A stretch of 64,000 nucleotides of DNA from Bradysia coprophila (lineage: Eukaryota; Arthropoda; Insecta; Diptera; Sciaridae), in NCBI RefSeq assembly GCF_014529535.1, contig NC_050738.1, forward strand, positions 11,803,318 through 11,867,317, written 5' to 3'. A program made the translations under genes and the position numbers. The notes beneath the pieces are model-generated. The model was not told where the DNA came from. It searched no databases and worked only from the letters and a program-made list of their open reading frames with translations. Numbering within the stretch: position 1 is the first letter of the stretch; each line of letters opens with the position of its first letter. Below are positions 25,626 through 35,099 of the stretch, piece after piece.

Positions 25626-26071
25626 TTAGCAATTACTTTCATCGTTATTCGTAACTTTATATCGGTAAGACTGAACCACAACCGGAAACACCGGAATGTC
25701 GCTCGTGTACAGTTCTACCGATGAATGTCGTCGCATTTTCGGATGATTTTTCGTTTCTTTCACTTCTTGCTTCGGTACAATAAAAATTTGTTTTCCAGCA
25801 TCACATTTACGTCGTTCGGCTAGCAAATTTGGCTTGGTGATATCAATGTTGGATTTGTGAATGTATTGAAGTCTGAGTCTATTTTCGAAATATTCCTTCT
25901 TCAAATGAACATTATTGGAGACATTATTTGATGATTCAGCTGGTGTTGGAAATAAAAGAATTTTCAGAAAATGTAATTCGCTTCATTTCAAATATTAATT
26001 TAACACCCACTCGTTGGATTGTTTGCTGTTTCGTTAAACAGTTGCTGGTATTGGTTGTTGAAATTTATCAT
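25626..26071 (-). CDS. Small two-exon gene of unknown function (124 aa model)
   Basis: Not recognised. Exon 2 (25626-25939, minus) encodes about 104 basic, hydrophilic residues including KPNLLAERRKCDAGKQIFIVP, a protein-kinase-A-like site MRRHSSVEL and a C-terminal VTNNDESNC. A donor GTGGGT after 26011 and acceptor CACCAG before 25939 join, in phase 1, a short first exon (26011-26071) starting MINFNNQYQQLF. The intron is 71 bases. No signal peptide or membrane segment. The model totals exactly 125 codons. Exon 1 is weakly supported because it is short. The plus-strand gene at 29360 has the same intron phase and a similar tail layout. Confidence 0.4.
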
Positions 26072-26339
26072 AATAATTTATGGAAATGTAAAATATCGAT
26101 GGCAAAGACTTCAAGAGATGCTTTTGCAACGACTTTTCATTATCAACTGTAGACCACGTTTAACTGAATGTAACTAAATAAATTGCAACGACGAAGTTTA
26201 ATAAGATTAGAGCAATGCAAAGCAATGCGATTTTAAGGAATTGGCTTTATAAGTATTTAAAATTACTGGTAGGGTGGAGAGGCGTACTTTTTGTTGTTCA
26301 AAGACTAACCTTCGGCTTCGGCATGAATTATAGTACATT

Positions 26340-26460
26340 TTCTACCTTGGTGTATATTTCGAGAATAACTTCGTATGTACAATTGTATATAACGAGCGCC
26401 AGCGAGTGTATATACAATTGTACATAAGAAGTGATTCGAGAAATATACACCAAGGTAGAA
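26340..26460. mobile_element. 121-base near-perfect palindrome
   Basis: The left arm begins TTCTACCTTGGTGTATATTTC and the right arm ends with its exact inverse; inner arms GTACAATTGTATATA and TATATACAATTGTAC flank a short GCGCCAGCGAG loop. It abuts a longer inverted-repeat structure starting at 26463. Confidence 0.8.
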
Positions 26461-26778
26461 CAATGTTTTATCTCCTGCAAGCTGATATTTCATACATTAG
26501 CGAAATAACCACAAAAATTTGGATTTAAAATTAATTAATTAATCATGTTGTTTTAAAACGCATTCACAACAAAAAAAAACATCATACAGAGTATCCTTTA
26601 TTTACTTACTCCGACTCCGACTTCACTATACCCAGCGAGCGATGTATTCGCTATGCCTCCTAGATTACGCTAGGCCAACCAGGTATGTGGAAAATGGACA
26701 AACACACAAAGAACTGACCCTCAGCTGGTGTACAGTTCGACTAACTACGACATTTATGTTTAGTTTGTTGTTGCTATT

Positions 26779-26936
26779 CCGATCTCCGTGGGAGATTCAC
26801 CATCTATCACATTAGTGACGAGTTTCCGGTCTCTCTGAGAGATTCACCTTTCATCTATGATGACTATCGTGCGTTTGCTCTGAGAATGGTTCATATTAAT
26901 TGTCTTTATTTAAGATCTCCTTGTGAGATTCACCTT
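26779..26936. repeat. Three dispersed GAGATTCACC mini-palindromes
   Basis: CCGATCTCCGTGGGAGATTC, CCGGTCTCTCTGAGAGATTC and AGATCTCCTTGTGAGATTC, each followed by ACC, are spaced about 50 and 80 bases apart. Each folds on itself. Confidence 0.6.
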
Positions 26937-27165
26937 TCTTGAATACTCAGGTTTAGCTGTTAAGAATTTAATAACAGATTATAACGATACAAACTTGTGG
27001 TATTATTCTTCTTCTTCTTCGGATATATCCTTTATTTACTTACTCACACACATATACTATCCACCTCAACTTTTCGTTCATCATTCCGACTACTCTGATT
27101 ATTTGATCGATGTAGAAGTGACTAACGAACCACTACCGACACCAATTGCATCGCGTTGTGGGATT

Positions 27166-27246
27166 TGTTGGCGTAGTGGTCAGCATGTTTGGTTGATATG
27201 CTGCTGGTCCCGTGTTCGCTTCCGCCGTTCGGCGATTTTTTTTTTT
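27166..27246 (+). repeat. tRNA-derived segment (SINE head or tRNA pseudogene)
   Basis: TTGGCGTAGTGGTCAGCA is a good pol III A box context, and CCCGTGTTCGCTTCC sits where a B box would be. A run of more than eight T residues follows within 10 bases, as a pol III terminator would. The anticodon arm has an oversized loop (AGCAT/ATGCT stem), so it is not a functional tRNA. Confidence 0.5.
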
Positions 27247-27399
27247 CAAATATGTAGATGGAAAGTAAATTTACCCTAGGTGGGTTATGTATGAATTATC
27301 CAATCGTATAGGCTGTGGTTATGTATGTGTTTTTTTGTTTATATGCAGAAACGCGTAATGTATGAAATATCAGCTTGCAGGAGATAAAATACATTACAC

Positions 27400-28239
27400 A
27401 ATATTTCAGACAGCTAATGTATTTTTGTGTGAGCGAAGAAGTCGGCGGTTAGTTGCGTTACACGTTTGTGACTTTTCGAAATATTTTCACCAAATGTAAA
27501 CTGATTTCAGTAAACTTTTTTTTTCCCTGAAAGCTATGGTCAAGGCGCGCAGTTTAAGTGCGGGTTGGTAGCCCAAAATTTGTGGGAGATGTGTCTATAA
27601 AAGTGATATTTTTCGGTGGTCATTAAGAGCCAGAAATATTTTTTTTCGAAATTGGTGGTTGTTGTCCCACAGAAAATGTTGCTTTGGCTCAAAACCGTTT
27701 AAAAAAATGGTTACAAAATTTTTCGAGATAACCGCGACGATTCAAAATTCGAGGATGACACTTATCACCACTGGGAAGCTGATCTCACCTACTTCACTCA
27801 CCCAACTAACCTGATCGAGCCAAAGTTATTTTTCTCGTGAAGTCATTTGCTGTAGCTTTCTAATGACACCGATCTTCAGTTTTTATATGAAAAAATGTAA
27901 TTTTGGCAACGTATGGGTCGTGTGGATATCACTTTACTTCGAAGCAGAATGAACCAAAAATCTTCTAAAAATTTAATTTCGTGTCATTTCGTGCAATTGT
28001 GGAATTATAGCGTTTGGATCTACAGGAAAACAAGTTTACAGAAATCATTTGAGATTTATTGAGAATATCTCGGAATGTCGACTACAAACAAACACTTTTT
28101 GGTCATATCTACCCGAAATGTTATGCCAATACCTCATAGTGGTGTCAAATTACTCGTTTTGTCAATAGCTTTCAGGAAAAAAAGTTTAGTGAAGTCGGTT
28201 TTTATTTAATGAAAATATTTCGAAAAGTCTCAAATTAGC
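27400..28239. other. Gene-free intergenic DNA
   Basis: No exon, RNA gene or clear repeat recognised here. Confidence 0.35.
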
Positions 28240-28247
28240 CCATAAAT

Positions 28248-28604
28248 CAGGGCCTATTTTTGGAAATTTTTTCCAAAATTTCCAAAAAATTTCCAAAAAT
28301 TTCCAAAAACTGCGAACGTCCAAAAACCGAATTTTTTCATAATTTCGAACTGTTTTGGCAACTCCGGAGCATTATGTTTTAGCCGGCTCTCAATGATTTA
28401 TGTTTGATTATTGACGCTCTCATCTTTCAAATTAATCATGCTCGTCTTCATTTGAGACCTGATAGTGTCAAGAAATAATCGAGAGTCAGTTAAAACGCAA
28501 GGCTGATTCAACTGCCAAAACCGTTCGAAATGGTGGAAAAATTTGGTTTTTGGACGTTCGCAGTTTTTGGAAATTTTGGGAAAAATTTCCAAAAATAGGC
28601 CCGG
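28248..28604. mobile_element. hAT-like MITE with exact 8-base target duplication, copy 2
   Basis: The left end CAGGGCCTATTTTTGGAAA and right end TTTCCAAAAATAGGCCCGG are inverse complements with one mismatch near the tip. CCATAAAT stands on both sides (28240-28247, 28605-28612). The arms extend inward over more than 100 bases (CTGCGAACGTCCAAAAACC pairs with GGTTTTTGGACGTTCGCAG). No transposase. Confidence 0.87.
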
Positions 28605-28996
28605 CCATAAATGGAGCAGCCTTCACGACTTCAGTTTAGAGATTATCCGACCTGTTAAATTGTAACCGGAAAAGGCCTCTGATATCAATAAGTTGCACCA
28701 TTTTAAAAATGTTTTTGTGAGATCTCCAAGCAAGTTTGGGTAATCAGAAATCTCTATTAGTTTCAGCCTAAACAAGTTTTAAAAGGTCCGATGTAGGATC
28801 CATTGTAAAAGTCTTATTATTACTAAAACTTACCGAAACCAGCGTTGGTCATTTAAAAACACTCATTTTATATTAAAACTTTAAAAACTTCCTGCGAGAA
28901 TTTAAACCATAAGGGCACAGAAAATTGTTCAAACACTAAAGGTTACTTTAAACAAGCGAAGTAGCAGATTTAAACGTCAAGGGTAAGAAGTCGTTT

Positions 28997-29212
28997 GTGT
29001 TTCCGTTTCTGTTCAAACAATCTGACGTTCCCTCTATTGCCACTCTACGGAGAAACTACGGAGAGTTGTTACTTAAAGCTTACGATAAAAATATCGATAA
29101 AAATGACGGGAATACTATTGGCTTAATATTATATATAATCGATGAAAGGGTTGACATTGTAAATAATAACCTCGAGTTGAACTTCGTATCGAACTTGAAA
29201 CAAAAGTCATAA
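28997..29212 (+). other. Unassigned 71-codon open frame
   Basis: The frame begins MFPFLFKQSDVPSIATLRRN and ends NFVSNLKQKS. It has no recognisable domain, and I find no splice logic tying it to the gene at 29360. Listed because its composition is more protein-like than neighbouring random frames. Weak. Confidence 0.15.
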
Positions 29213-29359
29213 ACGTGTAACCTTTAAATGCATAACCATCATATAATACGTATAATAGTATCATCGCGAATAATTGGATTAAAATGTTTTCTGTTTAGAA
29301 AACACCAATGTGCGACAAAGCACTGACTGGAGTAAGACCGAATCACTTGTGTGTACGCT

Positions 29360-29869
29360 ATGTCTATATTCAAACCAATAAAACAGAAAATTCAGAACGG
29401 TTCAAAAAAATTGGTGAAAGAAATTGAAAGACTAAAAATCTATTGTACTGGCGGATATAAGAAAATTCAACCAAGAGTGTTTGGTAGAGCAGTTTTGACA
29501 ATGGCCCATCCATCTATTATTGAATCGGAAAACGAAAATGTTATAAGGGATCAATTTCAGCCCAGTTTGGGTAGTCTTAAAAAGCGTCAAGGGATGAACT
29601 GTAAGATGAATTTTAGTGAAATCTAGTGAAGTCAATTAATTAAATAGTTTTTATTTTTCACTGTTGGTCATTTAGCTAGCAATTATCATTCGACTGATGT
29701 GAAACCGCAAATAGTGGAATTAGCAAAAAAAGAAAAACTAATGTGCCAAATCGTTCCGTGTAAAGAACCAATTAAAGATCATGTGTATGATGTACGATTT
29801 CAGAAAATTACGCCTGTCAGGAAGTTGGCTCGGCTTCGGAGACAGTCAACAGTACCGGAGTTCCTTTAG
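29360..29869 (+). CDS. Small two-exon gene of unknown function (144 aa model)
   Basis: Not recognised. Exon 1 29360-29600 (begins MSIFKPIKQKIQNGSKKLVK), donor GTAAGA, intron of 75 bases, acceptor ATTTAG, exon 2 29676-29869 ending RLRRQSTVPEFL-stop. The spliced frame is exactly 145 codons. An upstream in-frame TAA fixes the start at 29360. The protein is Lys/Arg-rich, without signal peptide or membrane helix; LRRQSTV is a kinase-A-like site. Intron phase (1) and the layout KPQIVELAKK ... QIVPCKEPIKD ... RRQSTV resemble KPNLLAERRK ... FIVPKQEVKET ... RRHSSV of the minus-strand gene at 25626, so the two may be diverged paralogues lying head to head (inference). Confidence 0.45.
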
Positions 29870-30114
29870 TAACCGACACAGCAACATCTTATTATAATCG
29901 AAAACAATGAACGTATTTAACTGTTTGACGATTGATTTGGTTTTTAGACCAATTGTTAGCAAGAGTAACAAAGTTACACAACCAAAAAGAGCATACAAAT
30001 ATAAACTGAAACTAAGTATTGTTTTCGTTTGAATTCGTTTGTGGCGGGGAAAAATAAGAAATAACAATTATTCTCCAAAATGTGATTTGTTTATTTTCCC
30101 GCACTGTAATTCTA
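29870..30114. other. Short non-coding spacer
   Basis: AT-rich 3' flank of the small gene ending at 29869. No canonical AATAAA close by on the plus strand, although AAATATAAA and GAAAAATAAG occur. Confidence 0.3.
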
Positions 30115-30322
30115 TTTTACTATGCTGGTGCATGTAATAAGGCTATTACATGTATAGGCAATAGCTTTTACATCACTCGCATAGTAAAACGTTATACTAC
30201 ACACGGGAAATAAAGTGATATCTCGTATCATGATGAATAAAAGTACCTCGGGCTACCGCCCTCGGATACTTTTTCTCATCTGGATACGAGATATCACTTT
30301 ACTTCCCTTGCATAGTAATGTA
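30115..30322. mobile_element. Compound hairpin element, GCCCTCGGATACTTTT family
   Basis: A strong hairpin at 30205-30307: GGGAAATAAAGTGATATCTC at the left pairs with GAGATATCACTTTACTTCCC at the right. Its centre TCGGGCTACCGCCCTCGGATA folds again and shares GCCCTCGGATACTTTT with the element at 23657. Outer TTTACTATGC/GCATAGTAAA repeats extend it to 30115-30322. Confidence 0.7.
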
Positions 30323-31059
30323 CTATTCTCTACTAAGATCTCGAAAGTTACGAATAGCAGGTCTGCCAATTAAAAAAATATATTCGAAACGGCGCGAGTT
30401 GGAACACACCTCCATTATATTCATTTAATTGTGTCACTTCTTTCCATCAAAGAAACGAAATCTGCTACTTCACAAGTTTGAATATACATTCGCCGAGACA
30501 TTCTTTTTATGAACACAGTGAACACAGGTCAACAGGTCTCATCTCTTATTTTTGCTGTCGTTGAAGATGATTTACAGTCCATTACATATCAATGGAAATA
30601 TTGTGATTTTGTGTGACGCCTGTTGGTCAATGCTAGGTCAATGTGATTTTCGCAAAGATATTTTCCTAAATTATTTCTATTCCAGCTACTCTACGATATT
30701 CATACTTAACACTGGAGATAGTTTTTGAAAGTGGAGTTTACAATATATGGGTACTTTCCGTTGTCATTCGGAGTAATTTTCGAACATAAGATATATCGAT
30801 TTTTCGTCATAAAAATCGTCGCATATCCTGAAGCAAACATGCATTAATCAACGTTATTATCGAATCTGCTACTTCTTCCGTCGTTAGAGTTTTCGTCATT
30901 CGAATACAAATATTTCTTTAATTTCTTTGGTGCTACATACTACTAAAGATTCAATAAATCATTGGTCATCGCTTTTTTGAGGTTGTAGTCGATAACATAA
31001 GGCATAAGTTAATTTTATTTTCAATCGCCCCATACTGTTTCGCCCGCGTGAAAAATGTC

Positions 31060-31192
31060 ACTTTCGGATCTAAGATGTTACAGCTGCTCCTCTCTGGTTC
31101 TTTCATTTCTCTCATTTTGTTTGGCTATTTCAATATTAATTGACAAACGAGAGAAATGAAAGAACCCGAAAAGAGCCGCTTAGATACGAAAG
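31060..31192. mobile_element. Fold-back element upstream of MED20
   Basis: Left CTTTCGGATCTAAG and right CTTAGATACGAAAG are inverse; inside them GGTTCTTTCATTTCTCTC pairs with GAGAGAAATGAAAGAACC. About 133 bases, non-coding. Confidence 0.7.
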
Positions 31193-31337
31193 CGAGATAA
31201 TATACGTGCGCAAAACAGTATCACAATTTATCGAGTTTATCTATTTCATTGACGTAAATACCATTTGCCACGTAATTTCAAAAAAATGCAACGTCGATAA
31301 AACAGTACAGTCTCTACAACGTTGGAAACTTTCCTTA

Positions 31338-31499
31338 CTGTGGATTTACATAGCAACGTAAAAGTGACAGATGCAAAAATTTTCTCATACGGCAACTCGA
31401 AATTTCATTCATAATTTTAATTTTATGAATGAAATTTCGGGTTGCAGTATTTAAAAAACATTGCATCTGTCACTTTTACGTTGCTATGTAAATCCACGG
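31338..31499. mobile_element. 162-base near-perfect palindromic MITE with TTA flanks
   Basis: The arms begin CTGTGGATTTACATAGCAAC (left) and, inverted, CCGTGGATTTACATAGCAAC (right), with one mismatch over 39 bases, and continue through CGAAATTTCATTCATAA. TTA lies directly outside both ends, the 3-base duplication expected for PIF/Harbinger elements (family knowledge). It ends 135 bases before the MED20 start codon, within the likely promoter. Confidence 0.8.
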
Positions 31500-31634
31500 T
31501 TACTCATAAAATGTCATGACTGTCATTGCCAAAATAAATTCTAAGAGAGAATGTAAACACGGTTACGCTTGCATTCATTAAATTTTCGTTTTTTTGTATT
31601 GCTTTTATAATCCAGTGAATATTTTAAATTACCA

Positions 31635-32547
31635 ATGGGTGTAACTATGTCAGTACCTCACATGCGATTTTATTATTTTTTCCTCCATATTAACTCAATC
31701 CGAATAGTTTGCAGCCATTTCCCAATGTGGAAAATAAGACCGGCCCGGCAATAATCGACTTTCTGACTAAACGAGTTGTTGCCTTGGGAGCGGTTCAGGC
31801 CGGCCACTTTATTGTCGACTGTGAAACGTACACATCAGTGCCCCAAATGTCAGGTATTTTGAATGCAGGAGAAACTAATGGAATGACTATGACTAACACG
31901 ACCGAGCGTTGCATTCACAGTTCAACCGAAAATCGTGCATCTCCTTCACAATTCCGAGCATCCGGCATCAGTCTTTTCGATTCTGGAAACAGGTACAAAG
32001 CAAATAGCATTGGTCGCTGATTCATTGTTCGATTTGCTAATCCTAAAAATGACACCGGCCTACACATCCAAAAAGCAGACGAAGGTAACTTTTGTTCAGC
32101 AATTGCGAGTGTCGCTTGTAACCGAGAACCGTTAACAGATTGAATCTAAAGGACCTCGTTTCGAGTTAGGCGATTTTGTTATAAAGTTGGGAAGTGTTAC
32201 GATGAGTCAAACGTTTAAGGGTGTAATGGTTGAGGTACGAACACGCATGAATCATGCTTTGTTGCTAGCTGGATAATGTTTCCTGTCTCCATTAGGTTGA
32301 ATATCGGCCGTGTGTAATACCATCGAATTGTTGGGATTTAATTCGTGAATTCATGCAAGGTTTCATGGGCTCTCATGTACCGAACATAATACCACCATAC
32401 TTCACAGCCCCATCAATGATGGCACCCAATCAGAACAAACAAAACGATATCTACCAGCCAATCGATACAGTGCAACAGTATTTGGAGCATTTCAGTAACT
32501 ACAGAAAGTTAAACAATCCACAGCCTGGGATGGGAATGCGAAATTAG
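31635..32547 (+). CDS. MED20: Mediator complex subunit 20
   Basis: A complete gene for the Mediator head subunit MED20 (TRF-proximal protein), which links transcription factors to RNA polymerase II in the nucleus. Exons: 31635-31648, 31708-31853, 31921-32084, 32139-32234, 32296-32547; introns are 54-67 bases. The 14-base first exon joins to give MGVTILQPFP, the conserved start of the family. Conserved stretches follow: VDCETY, the HNSEHPAS motif, SKKQTK-IESKGPRFE, LGDFVIKLGSVTM, VEYRPCVIPSNCW and FMQGFMGSH. The open frames look broken without splicing, but all junctions keep frame. The spliced length is 224 codons, close to the human and fly proteins. Two inverted-repeat elements lie just upstream. 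Confidence 0.95.
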
Positions 32548-32639
32548 TTTTCTAGGAGCTACTTGGTGTAAGTTATTGATTTTTAAAGTGAGATTAATTG
32601 TGAACGGTTTGGAGATATGTTTGGCATGGTATAAACGAG

Positions 32640-32800
32640 TCGATTCCAAAAAATCTTTTTTTTTTCGATCCGATGATAAGTCTCATAAATCGACGGAATT
32701 TGAATGGAAAATAAAAAATATTTCAAGAAACACAAAATCCATCGATTTTCAATGTTTTAAAAGAAAAACACCAACAAAACCTAGAATCGGAAGGTGTGCG
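32640..32800 (+). repeat. Coding-like repeat fragment shared with the OR 3' flanks
   Basis: The frame here reads NISRNTKSIDFQCFKRKTPT; the one at 43860-43935 reads NISKNARNIEFQSFKSRTPT. Bases match at roughly 70% with changes spread over codon positions. TTTCGATCCGATGATAA here also matches TTTCGATCTGATGATAA at 51371-51387. It is either an old transposon or an exon relic; no function can be assigned. Confidence 0.45.
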
Positions 32801-33401
32801 AAAAGTCTAGGTCTCCACATGGAAATTCATCAGGCGAAAAACTTTGGTTGACATTGCCACATCAACAGACATCAATCAGATCGGTCCGAACTAAAGAGGT
32901 AAGATATTTACTCACTCAGGGTTGCAGTGCAGTACGCGAAATTAGTTTAGATCAGAATCACCCCTGGTAAGTGAGTCATTACTTCATTGACATGAGCGTT
33001 CACTTCCCAGGGGCTTAGGGAAAATGAGTTTTATAATTGTTTAACATTCTACTTTTTGCTTTGTGCAGCTCTTGCCTTCGGCTCAAGTAAAATCAATGTT
33101 TTCAGAAAATCTTCAAAAAAATAAATTTATTAAAGGTTTGATAGGACGTGACTGTAAAGGTGTCGTTAATTTTTGTTAAACCTTTCTTTATACACGATGT
33201 GTCAATTCGGTGACTGTTAATGTTAAATTTATTATTTCAAAAATTCTTTTATATATTTTGAAGGCATGTCGTTGAACATGTTTCTACTCACATCAGAATT
33301 AAGTGCTTTATTGGTTGGCTAAAAACGCATCAACCCATTCATTTTTTCAGTTTCTCATGGAGAAATCAACTTTTACATGGGGTAGGTAATAAACCAGAAC
33401 T

Positions 33402-33666
33402 CATTGGATGCTATTATGTACTTTATTACTTGGGAAACAATTTTGTTATACTCACAAGCTCACTTGTCTGTTTTTGAGCAATTTGCTTCAGCAAATGTCT
33501 TTTCTACAAGTGTACTTGTATGCCTCGCATTCGACGCGGATATACAAACTCTAAACTTTTCGAAAAGACAGTAACTGAAACTTGTTGCTCAGAAACACAC
33601 TTGTGAGTTTGCTTTTATCACAAAATTGTTACCTCCTGTCATGAATTTCTTTCGCAGCATCCAATG
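33402..33666. mobile_element. Inverted-repeat MITE, ATTGGATGCTGC family, copy 2
   Basis: The left end is CATTGGATGCTATTATG, the right end GCAGCATCCAATG. It contains AAACTCACAAG-like sequence on both arms and AGCAATTTGCTTCAGCAAATG centrally. Internally homologous to 20083-20322 (GTGATAAAAGCAAACTCA motif, inverse strand). Confidence 0.8.
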
Positions 33667-34190
33667 TAACCTACTATTCACGGTGTGGTTGAACAAAACT
33701 AAAATAAACCTAAGACACTTACTTATGAAGAATGCATAACAATTCCACTCATCCTAAGGGAACTGGCACTTGAAGATATATGCAGGGAGCCCACTCCTCC
33801 TTGATTCCTTAAATCTCCTTGATTTTCAAAAATCCTTCTGAAACCTCCTTAATCTCCTCAAACTCCTTATTTTTAGTTTCACTTTAGTTAAAACATCTAA
33901 CATTTTAATTCTGACTGTGGAACCATATATATTCAAAACCGTTCCTCGCTTACTTCACCAAAAAAAGCTCATGAAACCTAAATAATTCAACAAATGAGAT
34001 CGATAGTGCTAAAAGGTACTTGCAAAACCCTATTGCTTCAATTGTTCTTTTCATCGATTGTGTTGATGCTGCTGGCAACTTAATCATTTATTGTCAATCA
34101 ATTGTTAACTTTCGGCTCGTGTGTATCGTGTTTGAGGAAAGTTTGGCCATCTGGTTAAGTTGGCCAATGCGTATTTATTCCTCAATCATA

Positions 34191-34341
34191 CACTCACGGA
34201 ATTTTGAAAACCGACACATTTCTGTTCTATGTTTTACTGGTTTTTTGTGAATTTTGCATGCATTTTTATATGGAGAAATCAGAAACTCAAGTAAAACACA
34301 GAAACAGAAAATGTGTCAGTTTTCAACATTCCGCTAGTGGA
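34191..34341. mobile_element. Fold-back element nested in the decayed transposon
   Basis: CACGGAATTTTGAAAACCGA at the left pairs with TCAGTTTTCAACATTCCGCT at the right; the arms continue through CACATTTCTGT/ACAGAAAATGTG and TGTTTTACT/AGTAAAACA. About 150 bases. Confidence 0.7.
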
Positions 34342-34432
34342 GGATTTAGCGTAAATAAATTTGTGTTTCCCGAAATTTCAAGGAGCAGCACTTATAAGAA
34401 ACGATTGCGGCTATTCGGATAGTTAGAATACT

Positions 34433-34797
34433 TTGTATTTCTACGATAAAGTGGAAGATTTTTCAATTATTCGAAAATTGTTAGACCTCTGCTCGTTGGC
34501 CCGTAAAAGATATTTTTTGCATTTAGATGTAGAAAACGAGCGAAAGACGCTATTAGCAAAATCGAAACAAAACGAGTCAGACAAAAACGAAAAGCATAAG
34601 AAAGAGGCCAAAATTTAAAGCATCGAAGCTGAAATAGCTGATGGGACTTTTAAGTTAAAAGTCGCCGAAAAGTTAATTGATGATGGTAACAACACTTCGT
34701 CAGCTTTAGTTAGCGAATTTAAATTAGATAAATCGTCAGTGGCCAAGGCACAGTTGATTTTAAATTTGGGCATTACAAGTAGCAAGAAGATAAAATA
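34433..34797 (+). pseudogene. Transposon-encoded C-terminal ORF with one in-frame stop
   Basis: A Lys/Glu-rich frame (KVEDFSIIRKLLDLCSLARK) runs to a TAA at 34616-34618, then continues in the same frame for about 59 codons (AEIADGTFKLKVAEKLIDDG ... DKSSVAKAQLILNLGI) to TAA at 34795. The continuous, charged, coiled-coil-like pattern across the stop argues for one former protein. Which transposase or accessory protein it came from is not recognised. Confidence 0.5.
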
Positions 34798-35099
34798 AAA
34801 AAAAAATAAAAAAAGACAAAACTTTAAGTTACTTTTTTGGAAAAATAATTGTGAAAAATTCGGAAAATATTTTCCAAAGAATATTCTCTTAGAAACACCA
34901 AAAAATCTACTTCATATATCCTTTATATGACTTTGGAAAGTCAAAAAAATTTCGAATTCATCAAATTTAATCCAAAATCTCATATTTTAAAACTCCTGAA
35001 ATTCTCCTTAAATTATCGAAATATTCTCCTTTATTCCTTAAAAAGGAGGCCGAAATTAGAGTGGGCTCCCTGTATATGATAAATTGAAAATTTTGTCGC

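Larger units (their letters stand above)
26463..27392. mobile_element. 930-base inverted-repeat-bounded unit with tRNA-like core
   Basis: Bases 26463-26502 (containing ATCTCCTGCAAGCTGATATT) and 27353-27392 are inverse complements over about 38 bases. The interior has three copies of a small palindrome GATCTCC-n-GGAGATTCACC (about 26780-26936) and a tRNA-like segment with a T-run. No transposase. Probably a composite non-autonomous element. Confidence 0.6.
33783..35072 (+). mobile_element. Decayed 1.3-kb DNA transposon with CAGGGAGCCCACTC ends
   Basis: Terminal inverted repeats are CAGGGAGCCCACTC and GAGTGGGCTCCCTG. Subterminal CTCCTT/AAGGAG motifs are dense on both sides. TATATG flanks both ends (33777-33782, 35073-35078); a CAGGG tip suggests hAT, but the duplication looks like 6 rather than 8 bases. 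The interior carries one degenerate coding stretch (listed separately) and a nested fold-back. Confidence 0.7.

Noticed and set aside
25928-26152. 74-codon plus-strand frame
   Set aside because: It is antisense to the two-exon minus gene model and has no domain.
27166-27246. Functional tRNA gene
   Set aside because: Anticodon loop is oversized and the acceptor stem does not pair, so only a tRNA-derived repeat is claimed.
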